DNA of 64,000 bases. Source: Dysidea avara (lineage: Eukaryota > Porifera > Demospongiae > Dictyoceratida > Dysideidae). Shown here in pieces: positions 10,917 through 20,000 of this stretch. Position 1 is the first letter of the stretch. The number at the start of each line of letters is the position of its first letter. The DNA lies in assembly GCF_963678975.1 (NCBI RefSeq), contig NC_089275.1, forward strand, positions 49,189,883 through 49,253,882, read 5' to 3'. A program made the translations under genes and the position numbers. The notes below the pieces were generated by a model. The model saw nothing but the letters and a program-made list of their open reading frames with translations, was not told where the DNA came from and did not search any database.

Positions 10917-13900
10917 ATGGCCGATTTCGTGAAAGTGGCTGTAGCTCGCGATCGAGACGAGGGCCATGAAGTAACCAAGGTATGGCCGAGGGTATGGCGA
11001 TTCAGAAAGTGCTGTCTTACAGAGTACACGCTTGCAGAAGTCGAAGATGACATCGTGGGATATTTTCCAGAAATAAGTTCCAAGAAGTTGGGAATATCGT
11101 TAAAGTATTATGACTCATTAGTATTAAAGAAGAAGCTATTTATTGAGAGCGATGGAGATTTGCGAGTAAGTTTAGTTCCTGGCACAGATCACTGCATGTA
11201 TGTATATGTACAGTTCCATACTGATTTATTTTATAACCATCTAGCTAAACTGCTCTCTCGGTAGCAAGCTACTGGAATTTCTTGCTCCGCTGTAGCCTTA
11301 TATAGCAATTAATATTAGCAGAACAAACAAGTTACATTCCTCCCTGTATGTATTCTTAGGTTAGTGGACAATAGAATAAAATACACCAATTTCTTTATTG
11401 CTTGCTCTTTCTGTACAAATATTAGGTTAGTGAATAATAAATTACACTCATTGATAATCTTGAGCTGTAAGGATTTAATATGCATCCTGGCATATAAATA
11501 TTATTAGTAGAACCAAAAACCCATCCCATATTCCCTCTGTGGACAATAGTTTATGTTCCTTCAGTAACAACATAAATCCATTCCCATATATTGACTGCAG
11601 AAAGCCACTCTTTGTTCACTCCCATAGCTATAGGTTGAGTGCACGGACAGTCTGTATAGTATGAGTATTAGGCTGCCAGTGTGGGTTAGTGCTTTCCTAT
11701 AAGTTTGTTTTGTTTATTTCCATGCTTAATTGTGGTTATTATTCAAACAAGTTATATTGTAATGTCTCTCCATTCAGTTGAGTGTGCTGGAGTATATGAT
11801 CGGAAATATGAGCAATTTTATAATTATGGAAGCAGTGGTTAAGAAACTATGGGAAATACACAGAGATGCAACCAATGATCCAGATGGAATAACTGTCAAC
11901 TGTAGCTGTTGTGAAGAATACAGAATTTGGAAAGAAAATTATCCAACTGATATTCAAAAATTAAAGGAAATTTCCGATAATCCTTCTTTTTACAAGACAT
12001 TCCCATCAAAAAAAGTTACAGTTGTTGAAGATGGAAGCAATGTTGTTTACACTGGAACTATCCATGCTGTTGCTTGCACTGGCAAAGCCTTTTGTGGTAG
12101 CAGCCACCCATATCAGTGTAATGCTTGTTTTCAGTTAGTGCATGGAAAATCCTCACAATTATTAAGAATTTTCACGTGCATTAGCCGTATTGTATTGTAA
12201 CAAACTTGGTGAAAGAAACTACAATGAACTTTCACCATTGCTGGGTTTACCATGTTTGAGACAAGTTCAGATCAAAAGAAAGTTACTAGAAGGTGAAATT
12301 TATCTGCCAGGGATTAATGAATGGGTCCTTCTAAAGTTATGTGAACGTGACAAACGACCAATACAAAATAGCATGGATGGTACCCGTATAATACGAACTA
12401 TTGAATTGTATGAAAATAAGTATCTTGTGGGAGAAGAATTTCCAGCTGATGTCCGAATGCATCCTACATCATCACATTTACCAACGTTTCAAAATCCTAA
12501 ACAAACTGCTGAGTATATATTTATGGTTTGTTCTGAAGGTCTTTATGCAGCAGAAGCTTATACAATGGATTTTGTGGATACCACAGGTAAGTTTAGTGAT
12601 TTTGTAGTCGGTTCAATTCCAGAAGCAAAGAGTGGGGTCACAGGTTTACATATATTTGCTATGATGATGACAGTTGAAAAACATATTGCAGCAAGTTTGC
12701 TCTATCTTTAATTGGCAATAGTACTGATTCTGCTAGCAATTCCTTGAGAGCACTTATCACACTGGCCACACCTAGTATGTATGTAAAAGTAAACTCAAGT
12801 TTAAAATTTTTAGGTTTGCCTATGATTGGTTTTGCATATTTTGCACCTGTACTGCAAAAGGGTTATCCTTCCATTCCCAGCTTGCCTACCCCTGCTGGGA
12901 TCATTGTGGCCGTACAGCTATTCGTAACTTAATGAATGAAAATATTAAAGTATTTGCAGAGGTTATTTCTGGTGTTGATGGAAGCCTTACGTATTCGCTG
13001 GCTACCATTCAAGACCTCAGAGAATTGAAAAAAAAATTCCAAATTCGGTCATCAAACAGGCAGACATTACACCACATGTACGGCAAAATTGTGATGCTAC
13101 AGTAAGAGTTATATCCCAAAAGGCTATTGAAGAAGTTAAAGAATTTACCCCATCTGCCAAAGCCACACAATTATATCTACAAACAACACTTTGGATTATT
13201 GAACCCTTTCGGAACAACAAGTTTGGGTCACCACCAAAAGTTGTCCAAATCCTTTGGGCAGGCATTATGACTTGGAGGCGGCGGAGAAAATATGTAGAAA
13301 TAACTGATAGTCTTAGTCTCACAGCAAACTGGATTAGCAGAATTCATTATCTGACATTAGAATCAATGGAACATGCTGGAATTTTGCACCAGCTTGCACT
13401 GTTTCTGTCCTTTCCAGATCTTCAAGCTGAGGATTACAGTTTAAGGAGAACTGGCAATACACAAATTGAAGCCTTTCATTCTATACTACATGGTAGAGCA
13501 GCACATCTGCCTATCACTTCTGCTAATTTGACATTTAGAGATTTCTTGTGTCAAATGAATAAGGCAATGCAAATTAAAAATGCAGAAAACACTCTCGAAA
13601 AAGTTTCTGGTAATTCCATTCAAAACAGCAAAAAAAGGAAAATCACATTTGCGCCATCATCAAATGATGCCACATTGAACACCACAGACACATACCAGAA
13701 GCCCAGTAAGTATGAAGATTTTGTAGCTGAGTTAATTTCTGCATGTAAAAGTGGTGATAATGACTCCAAAAAGTTGATGCAAGAGCTAGTGCCTCACTTG
13801 GCTCACAAGCTAAGGAAGAGTAAACAGTGGGAAAACCCAAGTCATTGTCTTTTGAATTCTATTGAATCAATAAAATTAGTTGCAAGTGAAGCAGATTTTG

Positions 13901-14893
13901 ATGATGTGTGTACTGCTGAAAATATATTTGATACTTTAGTTTCAGCTCACCTGGACAAAACTATGAAAGACATTAGTGAAGAATTAGAATTACTAGAAGA
14001 TAATGATGAAAATGGATATGTCTTGTCAGTGCCACATCATGATCAAGCTGTGCAGGAAAACACAATAGAAGCAGTTTGCAATTTAATATCAGATGTAAAC
14101 ATGGACACAATTGATCAGCACTCAGCTAATGCAAGCTCACTTCTCAGAGATCTTCAGCCACACAAAGAGAAACCCTCAAAGGATAGAAGTAGACGATTCC
14201 ATTGTGGTGGTTTGTTTGGAGATCAAGCAACACCTGCAAACCATGATGTCTCTTCATTTGATTTTTGGGCAATACATCCAAGTAAGAATCTCCTTCGTAA
14301 ATTACGGTATTTCTTAATTGGAAAATAATGCTTTTAATGGACCAAGATATTAGTTGTAACACTGGATCATCATCCAATCCTAACTTAACAGCAATTTTTG
14401 AAATATATAAATATGATAGTGCCAAAAATGTATATATTAGCACAGGTCGTACTAAAGTTAGCAAAACATTGATCACTTGTGTAAGCAAAAGTGATGAATT
14501 TGTGAACAGCAATGGTATTGTACAACTTGATCTAGAGAAAATTCCATAGCTAATATAAGAGATTATCTGCCATATCATGCTGATGTTGATATTGATAAGA
14601 GGATGGAAGAATGTGTACAAGCAGATGATGAGTAAGATGAAGGAAGCAGTGATGAAATGAGTACTGATCCATACATTGTTAATGAAATACTAGAAAAGAG
14701 GTTTCACAGCATCAGGAATCAATATGAGTTCTTAGTATCATGGATTGGATATAGTGATACAACCTGGGAAATAGCCGATAATATTCCTCAAGAAAAGATC
14801 CAAGAATTTGAAAGGAAAGCTAATAATTCTATACCTCGAAGTGGAAGAATACAAAAGCCTACTACTAAACTTGATTATATTAAAACTTTTTAA
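10917..14893 (+). pseudogene. Transposase-like gene with chromodomain, frameshifted
   Basis: Exon 1 runs from ATG 10,917 to 11,165 (83 codons) with donor GTAAGT. The acceptor TTCAG at 11,777 keeps phase 0 into exon 2. The reading then continues through frames 11,778-12,165, 12,170-12,700, 12,700-12,900, 12,900-13,030 and 13,080-14,326, joined by frameshifts without splice sites. Two more blocks follow: 14,328-14,549, then a frame with one stop into 14,657-14,893. Cys/His motifs (CSCC, CNAC; CWDHCGR near 12,890) suggest zinc binding. TGNTQIEAFHSI near 13,455 may hold a catalytic Glu (inference), and KKRK near 13,635 is a likely NLS. The C-terminus is a chromodomain (YIVNEILEKRF...YEFLVSWIGYSDTTWE). 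Chromodomains usually target integration to methylated-histone chromatin. Several frameshifts indicate a dead copy. Superfamily not recognised. Confidence 0.6.
14657..14893 (+). other. Chromodomain (C-terminus of transposase)
   Basis: About 50 residues match the chromodomain fold: YIVNEIL, then YEFLVSWIGY and TTWE, which supply the aromatic-cage type residues (Y, W, W). It lies at the very C-terminus after an acidic linker. An in-frame stop just upstream (near 14,634) separates it from the rest in this copy. Confidence 0.75.
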
Positions 14894-15034
14894 GCTCAGC
14901 TTCAAGCAATTAATTACTGTACACAATTATAATGTTAGTAGATAAATACTAAATGTACAATGAATATAAGGTAGCTTAATTACATGTCATTTGTGTAATG
15001 TTGTTATTTGAACTAGAACATTAAGTTGTCTAGA

Positions 15035-15969
15035 TCAATTATAGAAAGGTGCATCCTTTGGTTGGTACATCTGAAAGACAAAACCATGTATGACAGGATT
15101 GACAGCCATGCATTATATATTGCATAGCTACATGGATATATGTATGACAGATTTTAGCTTTTTACCTCATAGTCAATTCCATGGTGTTGTAAAACGCTGA
15201 AAATCTTGTTATGGTGTTTAACTTTTGCTGCTTGAACTGAAACCAGGATATCTGTGGTTCTGTATCGATATGACCTGGAGTCTATTTTCTCAATTATCTT
15301 TCCACTTATGCACACTCTATAACATACATTTGAAATGTAAATACTTTATAATTATTAATGAACTGCATGCATGTGATATGCTGGTGTGTAGCTAGCTAGT
15401 TAGGTAGTATAACAATAATATTCTTTTAGCTGTAGCTGGCTATCAGCTGTAGTTTGTATGAACTAGGCAGCTGATCATTTTCATTCTCATTCATGCAGCT
15501 AATCTGCAAATAGCTAGCTATTACTTATGATATAGTTGCACATAATACACCAAGGTCAGGTGTAGCTATGCATCACAGCCATCAGAAGAACCAACATTAT
15601 ACAATTATATCACATATAGTGGAACAATTTATGCAGCATAATAATAGTTTAGCAATCATCATGCACTCACAAAAGGAATCGAGCATCTATTCGTTCTTCT
15701 TTGTACTGAATCTCATAAACTGCTTCAGTGACATTTGCACTCAGGTGTCCCAGTACTTTGTTATTGGAGCAACGTTTTACGAAATATGCTTTGCAGTGCA
15801 TGGTGTTCATTCTCGGTATCCCGTTCAATGTAGGCATGCACGAATTGATCTGTGCGCAAATGCTCACGGCCGTTGTAGAACATAACCCCTTTAACCTCTG
15901 CTTCGAAACTGCACACGTTTATCATATCTTCACGTAGCAGTTTAAAATGATCAGTCCAGTTCTGCGGCA
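15035..15969 (-). pseudogene. HIRAN-domain gene inside the transposon
   Basis: Three minus-strand exons with matching phases: 15,969-15,671 (acceptor TATAG, donor GTGAGT), 15,316-15,166 (acceptor TATAG, donor GTAAAA) and 15,070-15,035 (ends in TGA). Exon 1 reads as a HIRAN-type domain: FEAEVKGVMFYNGRE near its start, then CKAYFVKRCSNNKVLGHLS. HIRAN domains bind DNA ends in HLTF-type proteins. A one-base frameshift near 15,790 separates the two halves. No start codon is evident, so an upstream exon is missing or lost. It is on the strand opposite the transposase and looks like an accessory gene of the element. Confidence 0.55.
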
Positions 15970-16044
15970 CTATACAAACGCTGTAATGAATATTGTATTG
16001 ATGACTACATTGATAGTTACAATTCTGCAGTTAGAATTAATCCT

Positions 16045-16085
16045 GGACCTTCAGTGCTGGTCACTGTAAAGTGCTAATAATAAAT
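16045..16085 (+). repeat. SINE 3' tail fragment
   Basis: CTTCAGTGCTGGTCACTGTAAAGTGCTAATAATAAAT matches the 3' tail of the SINE that follows and of the insertion in the RING-kinase gene at 17,270. Confidence 0.5.
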
Positions 16086-16099
16086 ACTTTAGGTTTAAG

Positions 16100-16342
16100 G
16101 AAGAAAATCCATCCCTCCTGGAGGAAGACTGAGTGTGGCCCCGACTAGACATTGGGTGACCTGCAGTTCGAATCCTGGGGCTGCATGGAGGGATTTTTTT
16201 CCTTACTTTGGCCCCTTTTCTGTTACACCTTTTCAGTCAGTCAGTAGGTGAAGGCATTAGATCTAAGTCCCTGAAATTAGGTTAGGTAATCGTAAGGCTG
16301 CAGCACATGTTGCTGTAAAGTGCTAATAATAAAAAATAAAAT
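16100..16342 (+). mobile_element. tRNA-derived SINE
   Basis: The head has a Pol III-type box region ending in a B box (AGTTCGAATCC at about 16,167). It is followed by a unique body and the tail TGCTGTAAAGTGCTAATAATAAA plus an A-rich end. The same tail appears at 16,045-16,085 and 17,288-17,349. Confidence 0.6.
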
Positions 16343-16587
16343 AAAATATAGCTATGTAGTGGTCAAACGGAGGATCAGTCAACGGTCAAGGACGAATATA
16401 GAGAATTGTCAAGAGTGAACATAAATAATTGGGCGGTCAACCAACCTTGACCGAGGTCGCTGCTCGGAGCAAAGGCACCATCGGAGTGCCACCCCCCTGC
16501 GAGTGAGGCACCTCCGTTAAAGCCATTTTCGTTACGTCATTGCATTCAAATTAAATTCCTCCAGAACAACTCGGTGATACTAAGGCC

Positions 16588-16892
16588 CAGACATGCCAAC
16601 TCTCACGCATTAGGCGTGAGTCTCACCCCTTGGCTAGTAATCTCACGCTCTCACGCCTAACCCTCTGTTTCTCACTCTTTCAGCTTATTTCTCACGCCTG
16701 ATCTGCTTCGTAATTAGCCCTGTGCTTAAATTTGGGCAAACCTGTGCTTATTTTTGTACTTGGAACATGCGACGACCATTTTTTTTTTGGTCTTCACTAC
16801 CAAAAATCTTGGAACTGCACTTGAATCTGGTCCACATTGCTGGTAGTGTTTGAGGTCTCACTCCTAAAATTGTTCAGAGGTTGGCATCTCTG
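16588..16892. mobile_element. MITE nested in transposon TIR
   Basis: Ends AGACATGCCAACTCTCA and GAGGTTGGCATCTCTG are inverted. It sits inside the right TIR of the 6.7-kb element, splitting the GATACTAAG/CATACCAG sequence that is contiguous in the left TIR. Flanks ACTAAGGCCC and ACTAAGCCCT look like a duplicated target of about 8 bp, as made by hAT elements. Confidence 0.65.
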
Positions 16893-17035
16893 ACTAAGCC
16901 CTGATACTAAGCATACCAGACCCTTACTCTATGCGAAGGGGGGCGCCGCCAGACTACCCAGTAACAGCAGAGTGCCATAGCGAGCGCTTTAGACCTTTAG
17001 TTCCGGTGGTGTGGAGGTGATTGGAGGACAATGAA

Positions 17036-20000
17036 ATGGCCAGTGGAGGAAATGTAAAGGACGAATGGCAACAGATCGAAGAAGAAATAACTTGTTCCAT
17101 CTGTGGAGATCTTTATACTGATCCGAAGACCATCCCGTGTTTACACACCTTCTGTAAGCAATGTATAGAGAGGAGTATAGAGTCTAATAAGAAAATGGCG
17201 ACCATTGTTTGTTGTCCGTTATGTCGTGCACCACTTCTGCAAGACAGTTTGGAATCTATTCCAACAAACTGTAGGACCAGGTGTCCTACAGACCTTCAGC
17301 ACTTGTGCTGTAAAGCATTAATAAAAAAAAAATAATAAAAAAATAAAACTTTACTATTAAACGATTGATAGAGATCTTTAATCAAAGAAAAGAAGTCGCA
17401 GTAGACTCTCGAAGTGTCACTTCAACTGATAATCGAGATGATAACAAGGCACAATTCGCTGTACAAGTTGATACTATCAAACCGGTGGGTCAAAGTGAAG
17501 AAAATGAGGTTAAAACTAAGAAGTTGACAGCACCATTGAAACAGATGTTTAAATGGTTGAAATTATCAAAGGGAAAAAATCCAAATGTTCATGCATCACA
17601 GCATGATAATGAGGTTGATAATGAGAATGAGGTTGATAATGAGAATGAGGTTGATAATGAGAATGAGGTTGATAATGAGAATGAGGTTGATAATAAGAAT
17701 GAGGTTGATAATGAGGCTGCAGCTGATGTATCATGTCCCCATGAGGTTTCACAGCAGTCTGTTCCCCCAGATCACCTGCCATTGTTTGTAGCAAAGTATG
17801 ATTACACTGCTAGAGAAAGTGGTGACTTAACCATTAAGAGAGGAGACCAGGTCTACATCGTTGATGATAAGGAAGAGGGCTGGTGGTTGGCTAAAGCTAA
17901 ATCATCTGGTCAAGAAGGGTTTATCCCCAGTAATTACACTGCGGAGTTCAAGTCTTTGCATGCTGAAGAGTAAGTTTATGTAATTGTATACTATAAGACT
18001 ACAACAAGTTTGATACTGACATTTGATTGGCTGAAAACGTGGTCTCTAAATCTCATAGAGCCACACTCATGTCAATAGAGACCACACTCTGAGGCGATAT
18101 GAAACGATATGAAACACGATAATTACAGGATAATTACACACCTGTAACATTGGCAACACATGGGTGTTTAAATGGTGTAATGGGCTTGTTTGTACTAATC
18201 AACACTACTTTACTTGCTTACAAGCAGCTGTTGAGGCACAACAATAGCAACAATGGGTTGTAGTCCAGTCGCTTGAGTCCAGTACTTTAAAACATAGCAC
18301 GTGCCTGTAACACTGGCAACGCATGGACATTTAAACGGGTAGCAACAGCGACGCTGAGGTCCCGCCATGTAGGGAGGTGTAGAGGGCTTATTTCTAGTAA
18401 TTAGCCATGCATTTCTTGTTTACAAGTAGCTGTCAACTCAAGGTACAATAACGAGTTGTAGTCTAAATAAGTTAGACGTCAAGAACCACTAGGTTATGGG
18501 ATTTAGAAAACCTTCAGGCCCTTAATAGTGTGCTCGGGTGCTACAGCCCAGGGCCTTCGAGTTTTCTAAATCCCATAGAACCCTGGTTCTTGATGTCTAA
18601 CTTATTTATATCCCAAATGATGTCACAGATTTCAATAGATACTGGGGACTCGAATGTGAGTTCTAATGAGGCTTAATAAGAAATCGAATGAATATATATT
18701 TAATCCTGGAAGAAGATATCGACCTAAAACTAACAGGTATGGTTATAGTAGTATAATATCTATCGTCTTATGCCGGGTTGAAATTTTCAGCTTATTGTTT
18801 AAGTTGAGTAGAAATACTATCATGTCTTCATTGTGAAAACCATACCTGGAATTTTTGCCTCGATATCTTGTTTGTTAGCTGCTATACCAATCTTCAAAAT
18901 ATTGATCACCATTATTGTTAACAATACTTGAGTCCCCAAAATTGAAAATTTGCGTGACATCATTTTTGAATGGTACTACCTAGAGATTAATCTACAAGGC
19001 AGCCATTCGGGGTTTATTCACCAGTATCAGGGACGGATCCAGGAGCTGGCAAGGAGAGGGGCACAAACAGGCTAAGTTGTGGGTGGTTGGGGAGAGCAGA
19101 TTCTCTTTTAGTTGCTGTATTTTTAACTAGCAATGATCACTCTTTAGTAGGTTTCTTTTTGTCATTATGGCCTTTACAGATGGTTGTGAAGTCTTAAGAA
19201 CTGTTTAAAAGGCTACAAAAGTATTAACACCAACAACACAATAATTATTTTTAGAGGCGCCTAGTACACACGAAGGTGCTGAGTAACAGTTTGATAGCTG
19301 TTTTAACTGTGGTTTCAGGTGAGTTTGCAATAAATGGTAGTAATATGCAGTTTTCATGAGTGATATAATTGATTTTGGTCTAACAAGGTGCATAGTATTT
19401 GTATAAAAATAAGTCATTGTGTGTGTGTGTGTGTGGGGGGGGGGGGGGAGAGATTTGCCCCAAATGCCCCATCCTGGATCCGCCATTGAGTATAAACAAC
19501 TTGGCTACAAAATCTTGACAAATAGATTACAGTGGAACCTCAGTTATCTGAACCTCTTGGGACCAGGGGGTCCATTATCCTAAAAACTCTATCTCTGAAA
19601 TTGTTTATAAATAACCTTAAAATAGCATAAACAAAATTAAAAATATATATAATGATGTTGAATTACCCTAATAGAACAGTCACCACTCTAATACCATATG
19701 GAGTCAAATTTTCGTAGTAAAATAATTTTTGTAAATAGCAGGCAGTTATGAATTTTTTCCTATGAATATTACATGAGCGCACCCCCCCTCCTCAGAAATA
19801 ACGAGCATGCACGTTGAGCTTATCTTTTTCAGCAAATGCCCAACAATATTTCCACTTTTACAGCAAATGGATCGTACGCATTTGTTATCTCCCTCTACTC
19901 TAGCAAAGGAGCATTTCTTCTCGAACCAGCATCCACCTATCCTTGTATACATGAAATCCTCTCACTGGTATTGTTGTTTCACTAGCACCTCAGCTGGTCA

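Larger units (their letters stand above)
10218..16956 (+). mobile_element. 6.7-kb TIR DNA transposon, degenerate
   Basis: Left end TAGTCTGGCGGCGCC...CGCATAGAGTAAGGGTCTGG (10,218-10,270) is mirrored at the right end (16,900-16,956). The inverted repeat extends inward on both sides: ATACTAAG plus CAACTC, then a region with GGGTGGCACTCC and GGTCAACGGTCAAG at about 10,600-10,745 versus 16,358-16,515. The right TIR is split by a nested MITE (16,588-16,892). Cargo is a frameshifted transposase-like coding region ending in a chromodomain (+) and a HIRAN-domain gene (-). The right end stops about 80 bp before the start codon of the RING-kinase gene. Superfamily not identified. Confidence 0.75.

Noticed and set aside
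17549-17794. His/Tyr/Gln/Pro-rich minus-strand frame
   Set aside because: Antisense shadow of the NEVDNE minisatellite of the RING-kinase.
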